Assembly (NCBI RefSeq): GCF_003710915.1
Contig: NZ_RHHR01000007.1
Location: forward strand, 1 to 64,000
DNA length: 64,000 nt
From: Brevibacillus invocatus
GTDB lineage: Bacteria; Bacillota; Bacilli; Brevibacillales; Brevibacillaceae
Reading direction: 5' to 3'
The position numbers and the translations under genes are program-made. Within the stretch, counting starts at the first letter, position 1. Every line of letters starts with the position of its first letter. This document shows positions 1 to 8,602 of the stretch, piece by piece. The notes beneath the pieces are model-generated. The model was not told the origin of the DNA. It saw nothing but the letters and a program-made list of their open reading frames with translations, and made no database searches.

Positions 1-246
1 ACGACTCCACTCTTCGGTTTCACCGCATGAACAAGTGGTACAAAATCGTCCCTTACAACGGAATGGAACTCTTTTTGTATGATGACATCCTTCACAAACG
101 AATAGTTTAAATCCGTTTTTAGGGTTTCCGCAGTTAAGAAACTTTTGAACTTCTTTCAGAACCGAAGGACGGATTCTTTCCCCATACTTTTTAACAAAGG
201 GATTCCAATGATCGATAAAAATCTGTTTAAGAATATTTGTCTCCAT
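1..246 (-). CDS. IS91-family-type transposase, N-terminal part (cut by window edge)
   Basis: The frame is open from an ATG at 246 down to base 1, giving 82 residues that begin METNILKQIF. The visible part looks like the zinc-binding N-terminal domain of IS91/IS801-type rolling-circle transposases. It contains LNCGNP (about residue 37), FVCEGCHH (49-56) and RCKGRFCTTCSC (63-74), so the CxxC and CKxRFCxxC cysteine pattern of that domain is present. In this family the HUH/Y2 catalytic domain follows and nicks DNA during rolling-circle transposition. That part would lie left of the window, so I cannot tell whether the gene is intact. It sits just downstream of the korB terminator and is probably independent of that operon. 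It is the only transposon gene seen here. Confidence 0.72.
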   Translation of the reverse strand, partial: METNILKQIFIDHWNPFVKKYGERIRPSVLKEVQKFLNCGNPKNGFKLFVCEGCHHTKRVPFRCKGRFCTTCSCGETEEWSR

Positions 247-268
247 ATAACGATTTTACCAACAAATA

Positions 269-286
269 GAGGGACTTGCGCCCCTC
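269..286 (-). other. Small hairpin upstream of the transposase gene
   Basis: A GAGGG/CCCTC stem with an 8-base loop lies 23 bases upstream of the transposase start. IS91-type elements carry subterminal hairpins near their ends, so this may mark the terIS side of the element. The exact end cannot be set from one copy. Confidence 0.3.
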
Positions 287-315
287 AAAATTATATACTT
301 TCCTATATAGCAAAA

Positions 316-347
316 AAGGGGCAGATTCCGTAATGGAACCGCCCCTT
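316..347 (-). terminator. Intrinsic terminator of korA-korB
   Basis: A long GC-rich stem (AAGGGGCGGTTCC paired with GGAATCTGCCCCTT, one mismatch) followed on the minus strand by a run of six or more T. It begins 14 bases after the korB stop codon. Confidence 0.9.
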
Positions 348-360
348 CTTGCTCAAAACC

Positions 361-1227
361 TTATGCGAATTCAGCAACCAATTTCGCAAAATCTTCTTCA
401 GACAAGCGAATATCTTGATTTGCCAAACCTTCTTCTTTGAAGCCTGTAACAAGTGCTTCGTAAGGTTTTTTCTCGGTGTCTTGATAGATCAGACCTGTAA
501 TCAAGCCTTTGTGTTGCATCGAAGCAGACATTGCTTTCACACGGTCGTGTGGATCGTAGCCTTCGATTGTGTCAACTGGAACGATGTTTTCTTTGAACCA
601 GTCGTAGGTATTTACTTTGTTATAGGTTACACAAGGGCTGAATACGTTGATCAGGGAGAAACCTTCGTGTTGGATACCTTTTTCGATCAACTCGGTCAAG
701 CCTTTCAGGTCGCTGGAGAAGGATTGTGCCACGAAGGTTGCTCCTACAGACAGCGCCAACTCTACAGGAGAGATGGAAGACTCGATGGAACCGGCCGGTG
801 TAGACTTGGTCACAAAACCTGTCGCGGAGCGCGGGGAGGTTTGACCTTTTGTCAGACCGTAGATTTGGTTATCCATAACGATATACGTAATGTTCATGTT
901 GCGGCGGATTGCGTGTACAGTGTGACCCATACCGATCGCAAATCCATCCCCATCTCCACCAGCAGCGATAACTGTCAGTTCACGGTTTGCCATTTTCACA
1001 CCTTGTGCGATTGGCAAGGAACGACCGTGGATGCCGTGGAGTCCGTAGCAGTTGATGTAACCGGAGATACGACCGGAACAGCCGATACCGGAGATAAGTG
1101 CCAGATTTTCAGGTTCCAAACCTACGTTCGCAGCAGCACGTTGAATCGCAGCTTGAATGGAGAAGTCACCACAACCTGGGCACCAGTTTGGCTTAACGTT
1201 ATTTCGAAACTCTTTCATAGTTGCCAT
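361..1227 (-). CDS. korB: 2-oxoacid:ferredoxin oxidoreductase, beta subunit
   Basis: Beta subunit of a 2-oxoacid (probably 2-oxoglutarate):ferredoxin oxidoreductase, which decarboxylates the 2-oxoacid to acyl-CoA with ferredoxin as electron acceptor. The 288-residue protein carries the thiamine-diphosphate-binding fold. It has WCPGCGDF near residue 15, GIGCSGR near 48 and a further Cys at NCYG, which supply Fe-S ligands, and GGDGDGFAIGMGH plus VMDNQIYGLT form the TPP/Mg site. The length is usual for the family. The start ATG at 1227 has AAGGAG upstream and lies inside the 3' end of korA (29-base overlap); the second ATG at 1218 is an alternative. The overlap implies translational coupling to korA. 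Substrate specificity cannot be settled from sequence alone, so 2-oxoglutarate is inferred from the family. Confidence 0.93.
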   Translation of the reverse strand: MATMKEFRNNVKPNWCPGCGDFSIQAAIQRAAANVGLEPENLALISGIGCSGRISGYINCYGLHGIHGRSLPIAQGVKMANRELTVIAAGGDGDGFAIGMGHTVHAIRRNMNITYIVMDNQIYGLTKGQTSPRSATGFVTKSTPAGSIESSISPVELALSVGATFVAQSFSSDLKGLTELIEKGIQHEGFSLINVFSPCVTYNKVNTYDWFKENIVPVDTIEGYDPHDRVKAMSASMQHKGLITGLIYQDTEKKPYEALVTGFKEEGLANQDIRLSEEDFAKLVAEFA

Positions 1228-2977
1228 GATTTACCAACTCCTTCACTTCTGCATAGATTTCCTTAGGCAAGAACGGGTTACCGTCATATTTCAGAACGGA
1301 TTTGATCTTGTCTGCGCCACCAGCGTTTTGTTTGATCAGGTTTGTTACTTGACCTTGGATGTTGTGCTCTACCACAACCACTTGTTTTGCTTTATCCATC
1401 AATGCTTTCACTTCTTCAGCAGGGAATGGATGCAGCAAGCGAATTTGAGCGTGGTTTACTTTCACGCCTTCTTGCTCCAAACGCACTTTCGCTTCTTGAA
1501 TCGTACCGATTGTGGAGTTGATACCCACGATCAGAACGTCAGCATCAGCATGAGGTGCATCTGCAACTACTGGGTTTTTGAAATTTTTCAGTACGCCATC
1601 GAGCTTGCGCATACGTTTATCCATTTGTTGAACACGGTTAGCAGCGTTCTCGGATGGACGACCAGTTTGGTCATGCTCAACACCTGTTACGTGGTGCAGA
1701 CCGTATTTTTGTCCAGGAATAACACGTGGAGAAATGCCGTCTTCGGTTACTTCATAACGCTTGAAGAGGTCGTTTTGCTCTTTCTCTGGCAGTTCTTGTC
1801 CAGCAAGCAATTTTCCACGACGGATTTCTACTTTGTCATATTCAAATGGGGTTACAGTTTGTTTACCCAAAGACAGAGTAAGGTCAGTCATCAGGATAAC
1901 AGGGAGTTGGTATTCTTCTGCAATGTTGAACGCTTCAACAGTATCGTAGAAGCACTCTTCTACTGTACTTGGAGCGATAACAACTTTAGGAACATCGCCG
2001 TGAGTACCGTAGATCATTGCATTCACGTCGGATTGTTCAATTTTGGTTGGCATTCCTGTAGAAGGACCACCACGTTGTGTATCTACGATAACGACTGGCG
2101 TTTCAGTAATACCTGCCAGACCGATTGCTTCCATCATCAAGGACAGACCAGGACCAGCAGATGCTGTCAAAGAACGAGCACCGGCAAAGTTTGCACCGAT
2201 TGCCATCGTGATCGCTGCGATCTCATCTTCTGTTTGGATAACAGTACCGCCCAACTTAGGCAGCTTTTTGATCAGGTATTCCATAACCTCAGAAGCAGGT
2301 GTAATCGGGTAAGCAGGCATGAAACGGCAACCTGCTGCTACAGCACCAAGCGCGATCGCATCGTTTCCGATGAGGAACAGCTGTTTTTGAGGGTTTGCTT
2401 TTTCCAACTGGAATTCAGGCAGTTGACCACCTGTCAGTTCTGTAACAAATTCAAATCCGCGGCGAATCGCGTCCATGTTCTTCTCAACGACTTTTTCACC
2501 TTTGCGGAGGAACATATCTTCTACAATTACACGGAAGCTCTCAACCGGAATACCCAGAATAGCACTGGACGCACCGATGGAAACCATGTTCTTCATCAGA
2601 GAAGTACCCAGCTCATCTGCGATTTCAGACAGGGGCACAGTAAAGAATCGAACCGCTTTCAAACCGTCTGGCAATTTAGGGTTAAATTTCGCATCAGCGA
2701 TAATGATACCGCCTTCACGAAGCTCATGCGCATTAAAATCGATGGTTTCTTGGTCGAACGCGACGAGAATGTCGAGGTCGTCAGAAATCGCGCGCATAGG
2801 TGTTGTGCTAACACGGATTTTGTTGTTTGTGTGTCCACCTTTGATTCGGGAAGAGAAGTGGCGGTAGCTGTACAGATGGTAACCCATCCGGTTCATTGCC
2901 ATCGAGAAGATCTCACCAGTACTCTCGATACCCTCCCCTTGTTGTCCTCCAACTTTCCATGAAAGTTGACTAATCAT
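1199..2977 (-). CDS. korA: 2-oxoacid:ferredoxin oxidoreductase, alpha (gamma-alpha fused) subunit
   Basis: Partner of korB. The 592-residue chain is the two-subunit type, in which a gamma domain is fused in front of the alpha domain. Residues 1-190 hold the gamma part (GGQQGEGIESTG near the start, then SRIKGGHTNN). From about residue 205 comes the pyrimidine-binding alpha part (FMPAYPITPASE, QTEDEIAAI, SAGPGLSLM, RGGPSTGMPT). The C-terminal third is the transketolase-C-like domain. The first start, ATG at 2977, keeps the conserved SWKVGGQQGEGI opening. A well-formed sigma-A promoter lies about 90 bases upstream. In spore formers this enzyme can serve in the tricarboxylic acid cycle; that role is inferred here. 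Confidence 0.93.
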   Translation of the reverse strand: MISQLSWKVGGQQGEGIESTGEIFSMAMNRMGYHLYSYRHFSSRIKGGHTNNKIRVSTTPMRAISDDLDILVAFDQETIDFNAHELREGGIIIADAKFNPKLPDGLKAVRFFTVPLSEIADELGTSLMKNMVSIGASSAILGIPVESFRVIVEDMFLRKGEKVVEKNMDAIRRGFEFVTELTGGQLPEFQLEKANPQKQLFLIGNDAIALGAVAAGCRFMPAYPITPASEVMEYLIKKLPKLGGTVIQTEDEIAAITMAIGANFAGARSLTASAGPGLSLMMEAIGLAGITETPVVIVDTQRGGPSTGMPTKIEQSDVNAMIYGTHGDVPKVVIAPSTVEECFYDTVEAFNIAEEYQLPVILMTDLTLSLGKQTVTPFEYDKVEIRRGKLLAGQELPEKEQNDLFKRYEVTEDGISPRVIPGQKYGLHHVTGVEHDQTGRPSENAANRVQQMDKRMRKLDGVLKNFKNPVVADAPHADADVLIVGINSTIGTIQEAKVRLEQEGVKVNHAQIRLLHPFPAEEVKALMDKAKQVVVVEHNIQGQVTNLIKQNAGGADKIKSVLKYDGNPFLPKEIYAEVKELVNHGNYERVSK

Positions 2978-3070
2978 TCAGATTCCACCCTTTCAGTGAC
3001 TGTGAGAAAAAGCAGCTTTTCTATCGATTGATTCGATAAGATGTGACAAAATTGTGCATAGACAGTAACA

Positions 3071-3099
3071 ATTGTAGTCCTGTCCATGTAAAATTGCAA
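3071..3099 (-). promoter_or_regulatory. Sigma-A promoter candidate of korA (proximal)
   Basis: Read on the minus strand, TTGCAA, a 17-base spacer and TACAAT. It predicts a leader of roughly 85-90 bases before korA. Confidence 0.6.
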
Positions 3100-3170
3100 G
3101 TGCTTTTACTCAACTTACTTTTGACCTGAATTAAATGTTGAACTTTGGTTCATTAATATCCTCATGTATC

Positions 3171-3198
3171 ATTGTAGCACGTTTCCGAAAACACGCAA
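3171..3198 (-). promoter_or_regulatory. Second promoter candidate upstream of korA (distal)
   Basis: TTGCGT, a 16-base spacer and TACAAT on the minus strand, about 100 bases upstream of the proximal candidate. The spacer is one base short of ideal. Confidence 0.4.
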
Positions 3199-3479
3199 CC
3201 AATTTCCGTGTACAATTTTGAATCCATTCTTTTCTTTTTCCTTTTCCTTTGAAAAACGCTTGGAAACAGGAAAAAACGTTGTCCTACCTACAATCAGAAT
3301 AGCCTCAATGACTTACTTTAATACGCCTGTACAGCTTGAAATCAAACGTTCCCGCTTCCAATACAGGATATGTGAATGACGTACCGTTTGTCTGATGCAC
3401 TGACCTATGTCCATAGCCTGTTGTCCGATATGCTTGGCCTATTCTTTGGCTCAGCTACATTATCGGACAAACGAAAAAA

Positions 3480-3504
3480 CCTGTTCATTCATCGAACAAA
3501 CAGG
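3480..3504 (-). terminator. Intrinsic terminator of spoVS
   Basis: CCTGTT/AACAGG stem with an inner GTTC/GAA pairing, followed by six T on the minus strand. It lies 22 bases after the spoVS stop. Confidence 0.75.
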
Positions 3505-3525
3505 CATGACAACAGACATATTTCA

Positions 3526-3786
3526 TTATCTGGGCTCTACGATGAGTTTTATTGCAGTACGCTCTTCTCCATCAATCACGATGTCGGTAAAGGCTGGAAT
3601 ACATATGAGGTCAACTCCACTCGGCGCTACGAACCCTCGTGCGATTGCTACGGCCTTCACAGCTTGATTAAGTGCCCCAGCACCAATGGCTTGGATCTCA
3701 GCAGCCCCGCGTTCGCGAAGCACTCCAGCAAGGGCACCAGCAACGGAATTGGGGTTAGACTTTGCTGAAACTTTTAATACTTCCAT
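3526..3786 (-). CDS. spoVS: Stage V sporulation protein S
   Basis: SpoVS is a small, highly conserved protein needed for proper progression through sporulation stage V. It has an Alba-like fold. The start MEVLKVSAKSNPNSVAGALA at 3786 gives 86 residues, the exact family length. GGGAGG upstream is a good ribosome binding site, and the longer open frame has none. The conserved GAGALNQAVKAVAIARG core is present. A match to the sigma-H promoter consensus lies 49-73 bases upstream, in keeping with the known sigma-H control of this gene in B. subtilis. It has its own terminator, so it can be expressed alone although it lies 117 bases after ymdB. Confidence 0.95.
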   Translation of the reverse strand: MEVLKVSAKSNPNSVAGALAGVLRERGAAEIQAIGAGALNQAVKAVAIARGFVAPSGVDLICIPAFTDIVIDGEERTAIKLIVEPR

Positions 3787-3834
3787 CCTTTTGAACCTCC
3801 CGTCTGATAGGAATCCTGTCATCATTAGAATGAT

Positions 3835-3859
3835 ATTCGCATAACCCCTAAAAATTCCT
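3835..3859 (-). promoter_or_regulatory. Sigma-H-type promoter of spoVS
   Basis: On the minus strand AGGAATT, 14 bases, then GAAT. This fits the AGGAWWT-N14-GAAT form of sigma-H promoters without mismatch. B. subtilis spoVS is a known sigma-H target, which supports the reading. Confidence 0.7.
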
Positions 3860-3903
3860 GCTATTCCAAAAGAAAGATTCAAAAAATTCAATTCTTTTCT
3901 TTA

Positions 3904-4698
3904 TTATTCCATAAACGGATGGTGCTCGTCAATTCGTATCCGTTCCAGTTTTTTTGCGCTTCCTGTCGATTTGTCCAACGTGATGACGACCGCATTCAAC
4001 TGCGCAGGATCTGGCGCTACCTCGAATCGCTCCGGCAGCTGCGTCAAGAATCTGCGAATGACCGCCTCTTTCTCCATTCCCAAGATGCCATTGCTTGGGC
4101 CGCACATCCCAACATCACATAAAAAACCCGTCCCTTTTGGCAGCACTCGTTCATCCGCCGTCTGCACATGTGTATGTGTTCCTACGACTGCACTGACTCT
4201 TCCATCCAGATACCACGCCAAAGCTTGTTTCTCTGAAGTCGCTTCCGCATGAAAGTCAACAAAGATCAATTTGGTGCGCTTGCGTGCCTGTTCCACCAGT
4301 TTGTCTGCAAGCTTGAACGGGCAGTCCAATGGAGGCAGAAAGGTTCGCCCCTGCAAATTGATAACCGCAAGCTCTCCTTCTGATTGTTTGACATAGGTAA
4401 TGCCGCTTCCCGGAGCCCCTTCTGGAAAGTTCGCCGGACGAATCAACCGCGGTTCTCCATCAATGAAGTCATAGATATCTTTATGATCCCAGGTGTGATT
4501 CCCGAGTGTAATAGCATGCACACCGCTCTCAAACAATTCTTTCGCGATTTTCTCTGTAATGCCTCTTCCATGTGCCGAATTCTCACCATTCGCGACAATG
4601 AATGTAGGTTGGTACTTTCTTTTTAGCATAGGCAGGTACGCTTTCACCATTTCCCTGCCTGGAGAACCCATTATGTCACCGATAAACAACAGCTTCAT
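3904..4698 (-). CDS. ymdB: YmdB-family metallophosphoesterase
   Basis: YmdB is a di-iron calcineurin-like phosphodiesterase that acts on 2',3'- and 3',5'-cyclic nucleotides and affects biofilm and motility decisions in B. subtilis. The 264-residue protein shows the metal ligands in order: FIGDIMGSPGR (5-15), NGENSAHGRG, LGNHTWDH, VDFHAEATSEK and GTHTHVQTADE. The C-terminal half contains CDVGMCGP and the GMEKEAVIRRF segment typical of the family. The ATG at 4698 starts at the usual MKLLFIGDIMG. It follows rny after a terminator, as ymdB follows rny in Bacillus. Confidence 0.95.
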   Translation of the reverse strand: MKLLFIGDIMGSPGREMVKAYLPMLKRKYQPTFIVANGENSAHGRGITEKIAKELFESGVHAITLGNHTWDHKDIYDFIDGEPRLIRPANFPEGAPGSGITYVKQSEGELAVINLQGRTFLPPLDCPFKLADKLVEQARKRTKLIFVDFHAEATSEKQALAWYLDGRVSAVVGTHTHVQTADERVLPKGTGFLCDVGMCGPSNGILGMEKEAVIRRFLTQLPERFEVAPDPAQLNAVVITLDKSTGSAKKLERIRIDEHHPFME

Positions 4699-4777
4699 TC
4701 CAACATCACCTCGTTGCTAGTATACACTACATCAACTCCAGAAGAAAAATGTCTCTGGTCTGTGCCTTCGACGAAAA

Positions 4778-4809
4778 AAAGTAAAGTGGCTGATTAGCCA
4801 CTTTACTTT
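4778..4809 (-). terminator. Terminator after rny
   Basis: A perfect 14-bp stem (AAAGTAAAGTGGCT paired with AGCCACTTTACTTT, loop AATC) followed by T4 on the minus strand. It overlaps the rny stop codon at 4803-4805. ymdB lies 80 bases further on, so some read-through is possible. Confidence 0.85.
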
Positions 4810-6344
4810 GCATACTCAACGGACCGCGTTTCACGGATCACAGTTACCTTGATGTGTCCCGGGTAGTCGAGTTCATTTTCTATTCGCTTGGTAATCTCGC
4901 GTGCTAAGCGGGTTGCTTCTGCATCGTCGATTTTGTCAGGTTGTACAATGACGCGAATTTCGCGCCCAGCTTGAATCGCGTAGGACTTCTCAACCCCATC
5001 GAACGATTCGGAGATCTCTTCGAGTTTCTCCAAACGGCGTATGTAGGTTTCCAATGTCTCACGACGCGCACCTGGACGAGCAGCAGACAAAGCGTCGGCA
5101 GCAGCCACAAGCATGGCAATAACGGAAGTTGGTTCCGTATCGCCGTGATGGGAAGCAATACTGTTCACCACCACAGGATGCTCATTGTACTTCTTGGCCA
5201 GTTCCACACCGATCTCGACGTGGGAGCCTTCCACTTCATGGTCAATCGCTTTTCCAATATCGTGAAGAAGACCAGCGCGTTTTGCCAGTTTCACATCTTC
5301 TTTCAATTCAGCAGCCATCAAACCTGTGAGGTGAGCTACTTCCATCGAGTGCTTCAGTACGTTTTGACCATAGCTTGTGCGATAGCGCAGACGTCCGAGA
5401 ATCTTGATCAGATCAGGATGCAATCCATGAACACCGGTTTCAAAGGTTGCTTGCTCCCCGTATTCACGAATTCGTTCATCGACTTCGCGACGTGCTTTTT
5501 CCACCATTTCCTCAATACGAGCAGGGTGGATACGTCCATCTGCAACCAGCTTGTCCAAAGCCGTCTTGGCAATTTCTCGACGAATCGGATCAAACCCTGA
5601 AAGAATCACTGCCTCTGGAGTATCGTCAATAATGAGATCAATTCCGGTTAAGGTCTCCAATGCGCGGATATTTCTACCCTCGCGACCGATAATTCGTCCT
5701 TTCATCTCATCGTTAGGCAACGTGACAACGGATACAGTTGTCTCTGCTACGTGATCCGCTGCACAACGCTGGATGGAAGTCGTGATAATTTCACGTGCAC
5801 GCTTATCTGCTTCTTCCTTCGCCTGTGTCTCGATCTCTTTGATCATGACGGCCATTTCATGGCGGACTGTATTCTCCACATCTGTCAGGATGATCGTTTT
5901 GGCTTCTTCCTGTGTCATGCCGGAGATACGTTCCAACTCAGATACTTGCTCTTTATATAATTGCTCGACCTTGCTTTGCAATTCCGCGATGGAGCGGTCG
6001 CGCTCGGACAACTCTTCTTCCTTGCGTTCCAGCTGTTCCATCTTGCGGTCCAACGCCTCTTCTTTTTGAAGAATGCGGCGTTCTTGACGCTGGATCTCGT
6101 TGCGACGCTCGCGCAGCTCGGTTTCTGCTTCGGAACGAAGCTTGAACACTTCATCCTTGGCTTCCAGCACCTTTTCCTTTTTCACGGCTTCGGCGTCCCG
6201 TTTCGCTTCTTCTACAATCTGGAGCGCAGCTACTTCTGCACTGCCGATTTTAGCTTCCGCAATCGACTTGCGGACGAAGTAGCCAATACCTAAGCCGATC
6301 AGCAAGGTAACAAGCGCAATGACTACAGTAATAATGGTTTCCAT
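4803..6344 (-). CDS. rny: Ribonuclease Y
   Basis: RNase Y is the membrane-anchored endoribonuclease that starts mRNA decay in Firmicutes. The 513-residue protein has, in order, an N-terminal membrane segment (residues 3-24, ending FVRK), a long charged coiled coil (about 30-190), a KH domain with [15 protein letters not shown] (about 217-231) and an HD domain with the HDIGKA metal motif (about 361-366) and IASHHGD. The C-terminus ends [11 protein letters not shown], usual for the family. AAGGAGG lies 18-24 bases upstream of the ATG, which is rather far. The gene has its own promoter after recX and a leader containing a terminator-like hairpin, so expression may be attenuated. Confidence 0.97.
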   Translation of the reverse strand: METIITVVIALVTLLIGLGIGYFVRKSIAEAKIGSAEVAALQIVEEAKRDAEAVKKEKVLEAKDEVFKLRSEAETELRERRNEIQRQERRILQKEEALDRKMEQLERKEEELSERDRSIAELQSKVEQLYKEQVSELERISGMTQEEAKTIILTDVENTVRHEMAVMIKEIETQAKEEADKRAREIITTSIQRCAADHVAETTVSVVTLPNDEMKGRIIGREGRNIRALETLTGIDLIIDDTPEAVILSGFDPIRREIAKTALDKLVADGRIHPARIEEMVEKARREVDERIREYGEQATFETGVHGLHPDLIKILGRLRYRTSYGQNVLKHSMEVAHLTGLMAAELKEDVKLAKRAGLLHDIGKAIDHEVEGSHVEIGVELAKKYNEHPVVVNSIASHHGDTEPTSVIAMLVAAADALSAARPGARRETLETYIRRLEKLEEISESFDGVEKSYAIQAGREIRVIVQPDKIDDAEATRLAREITKRIENELDYPGHIKVTVIRETRSVEYAK

Positions 6345-6460
6345 AGGCTCTTTCGTTTCACCTCCTTATTGTTTGACATCTCCCCACTTTCCAAGCATTC
6401 GTTTTTCATGGAGTGCCGCTTGTCGACTTTGCTCTCATAGAACGTTCGACTAAAAAACAA

Positions 6461-6478
6461 GACCGATGTTACTCGGTC
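6461..6478 (-). terminator. Hairpin plus T-run in the recX-rny interval (recX terminator or rny leader attenuator)
   Basis: GACCGA/TCGGTC stem with loop GTAACA, followed by TTGTTTTTT on the minus strand. It is 155 bases after recX but about 95 bases downstream of the candidate rny promoter, so it lies inside the predicted rny leader. Confidence 0.7.
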
Positions 6479-6580
6479 CGCTGAAGCCGCACAATCATTG
6501 CACGGGTTTTCAGTTGTTCCACAGGCAACGAGTGAGCAAATCAGCAAAAAAGTTATGATACACCAAGTAAATACAAACCT

Positions 6581-6610
6581 ATTTTATTATTTGTGAACAA
6601 GAATTGTCAA
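6581..6610 (-). promoter_or_regulatory. Sigma-A promoter candidate of rny
   Basis: Consensus TTGACA, an 18-base spacer and TAAAAT on the minus strand, starting 22 bases after the recX stop codon. It predicts a leader of about 230 bases for rny. Confidence 0.55.
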
Positions 6611-6632
6611 GAAGATGCAAATAGAGTCACGC

Positions 6633-7274
6633 TTATCCATCTGTACGCTGACGCAATTCGCCCCTGATCTGCTGAACGATCGTATGAGAAAAACCCTTCC
6701 GCATAAGCATGGAAAGGAGCCTTCTCTCTTCATCGGGATTTGGCGGTCCTTGCAGGCGACGCACCTTTTTCTCGATGAGAGCACGGGCTGCAGAAAGCTC
6801 ATCTTCCCGTGATACTGCACTCACAGCCTCTTCCACGATCGCTTTCTCCACGCCGCGCTGCTGCAATTCCATACGCAGCATGTATGAGCTCCTTGGCTTC
6901 AAACGCAATCGCTCATCAACCCACTGTCTAGCAAATGCTTGATCGTCCAAGTATTTTTGTTCCTTGCAGCGTCGGCATACTTCTTCTGCGATCTCCGAGG
7001 AAAAGCCCTTTTCTAGCAAATAGGATTGAAGCTGATTGCCCGTCCGCGGGCGGATTCCGAGATAACGAAGAGCAGCCAAATACGCCTTGTGCTTTTCCTC
7101 TGCCAATACGATTTCCTGATAAAAGGATTCGTCCACTTCGTTTCCTTTGAACAGGTTGTATTTGACGAGGATGTCTTCATGCACCGAAAAGGCAAAAGCG
7201 TCCTCGACATAGATATGATAACGTTGCTTCTGTTTTTGATCCTGATGAACTCCCGTAATAACTCCGTTCGTCAT
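6633..7274 (-). CDS. recX: Regulatory protein RecX
   Basis: RecX binds RecA filaments and modulates recombination. The product is about 213 residues and all helical, built from three-helix RecX repeats. It shows ALRYLGIRPRTGNQLQSYL, then KYLDDQAFARQWVDER (the conserved YxDDxxFA motif), then RKGFSHTIVQQ near the end. The start MTNGVITGVHQDQ at 7274 is preceded by GAGGAG; the frame is open upstream but without a better ribosome binding site. It lies downstream of recA but is separated from it by a terminator, so it may rely on read-through or its own promoter. Confidence 0.9.
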   Translation of the reverse strand: MTNGVITGVHQDQKQKQRYHIYVEDAFAFSVHEDILVKYNLFKGNEVDESFYQEIVLAEEKHKAYLAALRYLGIRPRTGNQLQSYLLEKGFSSEIAEEVCRRCKEQKYLDDQAFARQWVDERLRLKPRSSYMLRMELQQRGVEKAIVEEAVSAVSREDELSAARALIEKKVRRLQGPPNPDEERRLLSMLMRKGFSHTIVQQIRGELRQRTDG

Positions 7275-7456
7275 CCTTTTCCACTCCTCTGGCAGCTCGT
7301 TTTTTTGAAAACTTGGCTGCGGCAAGCCTTTGGCGGAGCCTTTGTACCCAAGGGGCTAACTCACTCCGTTCGAAGTCTCACTATGTTGCACGTATACTAT
7401 CATCCGCTAATCCTTTTGCGCTTTTGCGCACTTAAACTCCGATAGTAGAAGCAAAA

Positions 7457-7479
7457 CAGCCTGTCTCACCGACAGGCTG
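7457..7479 (-). terminator. Terminator of recA
   Basis: A 9-bp perfect stem (CAGCCTGTC/GACAGGCTG, loop GGTGA) followed by TTTTGCTT on the minus strand, 20 bases after the recA stop. Confidence 0.85.
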
Positions 7480-7498
7480 CTTCCTCATATGCGCTCCA

Positions 7499-8557
7499 TT
7501 AGTCCAGATCAAAGGCTGGTTCTTCGTCTTGTTCTGGATCATGCACAGGCTCAGTAGCCGGAATCGAACTCGGATTGAGACTGTAGTACTCGCGAACTTT
7601 TACCTCAATCTGGGTTGCGATGTGCGGATTCTCTTTCAGATAGATCTTGGAGTTTTCACGTCCTTGACCCAAGCGCTCTTCATTGAAGGAATACCATGCA
7701 CCGCTCTTTTGCACCACGTCGATCTCAGCACCGATATCCAGAATGCTACCTTCGCGGGAGATACCTTCCCCATACATGATGTCGACTTCTGCTACTTTAA
7801 ATGGAGGAGCTACTTTATTTTTCACAACCTTGATCTTGGTTTTGCTACCCAAGATGTCGTTGCCCACTTTGATCGACTCAGCCTTGCGAACATCAAGACG
7901 CACGCTGGCGTAGAATTTAAGTGCTCGCCCACCTGGTGTCGTTTCAGGGTTCCCAAACATGACACCAACTTTTTCACGCAACTGGTTAATGAAGATCGCA
8001 ATCGTTTTCGATTTGTTGATCGCACCAGAGAGTTTACGCAGTGCTTGCGACATCAGACGCGCCTGTAAACCTACGTGGGAATCTCCCATCTCGCCCTCGA
8101 TCTCCGCTTTCGGAACCAAAGCTGCTACGGAGTCGACTACGATAATGTCTACGGCACCGGAGCGAACCAGCGCTTCCGCGATCTCCAACGCTTGTTCCCC
8201 TGTGTCCGGCTGGGAAAGCAGCAGCTCTTCGATATTGACGCCAAGCTTGGCCGCATATACAGGGTCCAACGCATGCTCCGCATCGATAAAGGCCGCTTGA
8301 CCACCCTGTCTTTGCACTTCTGCGATCGCATGCAAAGCAACGGTCGTTTTACCAGAGGATTCTGGCCCGTATACTTCTACAATTCGTCCGCGTGGGAATC
8401 CACCCACTCCAAGGGCAATATCAAGGGCCAAGGCACCGCTGGACACGGTGGAAACCTGGATGTTGGCTACTTCCCCCAACTTCATAATGGAACCTTTTCC
8501 GAACTGCTTTTCTATTTGACGCAATGCACTTTCCAAAGCTGCGCGACGATCTGACAA
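7499..8557 (-). CDS. recA: Recombinase RecA
   Basis: RecA forms ATP-dependent filaments on single-stranded DNA for homologous recombination and triggers LexA self-cleavage. The 352-residue protein has Walker [10 protein letters not shown] (64-72), Walker [20 protein letters not shown], loop L1 [19 protein letters not shown] and loop L2 [21 protein letters not shown]. The acidic C-terminal tail ends [10 protein letters not shown] chose the TTG at 8557 ([10 protein letters not shown]) because AAAGGG lies 10 bases before it; the GTG at 8566 is almost on top of the ribosome binding site. An SOS-box-like sequence and a sigma-A promoter lie upstream. Confidence 0.97.
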   Translation of the reverse strand: MSDRRAALESALRQIEKQFGKGSIMKLGEVANIQVSTVSSGALALDIALGVGGFPRGRIVEVYGPESSGKTTVALHAIAEVQRQGGQAAFIDAEHALDPVYAAKLGVNIEELLLSQPDTGEQALEIAEALVRSGAVDIIVVDSVAALVPKAEIEGEMGDSHVGLQARLMSQALRKLSGAINKSKTIAIFINQLREKVGVMFGNPETTPGGRALKFYASVRLDVRKAESIKVGNDILGSKTKIKVVKNKVAPPFKVAEVDIMYGEGISREGSILDIGAEIDVVQKSGAWYSFNEERLGQGRENSKIYLKENPHIATQIEVKVREYYSLNPSSIPATEPVHDPEQDEEPAFDLD

Positions 8558-8602
8558 ATGGTACACACCCTTTCAACTATTCGGTTCATTTGTTCTTGTA
8601 CT

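Larger units (their letters stand above)
2978..3525. other. Intergenic region between korA and spoVS
   Basis: This 548-base stretch has no coding sequence I can support. It holds two candidate korA promoters, the spoVS terminator, and a perfect 10-base inverted repeat (TTGTCCGATA at 3421-3430, TATCGGACAA at 3461-3470) separated by 30 bases. The ORFs that cross it on the plus strand lack ribosome binding sites and run antisense into spoVS. Confidence 0.6.

Noticed and set aside
1157-2962. A 601-codon open frame on the plus strand opposite korA
   Set aside because: It mirrors the codon pattern of korA, has Cys/Phe/His-rich random composition, no ribosome binding site and no recognisable domain.
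3376-3768. A 130-codon plus-strand frame between korA and spoVS
   Set aside because: Half of it is antisense to spoVS, it crosses the spoVS terminator and no ribosome binding site is present.
6323-6547. A 74-codon minus-strand frame in the rny leader, running into rny
   Set aside because: It starts at TTG without a ribosome binding site, crosses the hairpin and the rny start, and shows no conserved motif.
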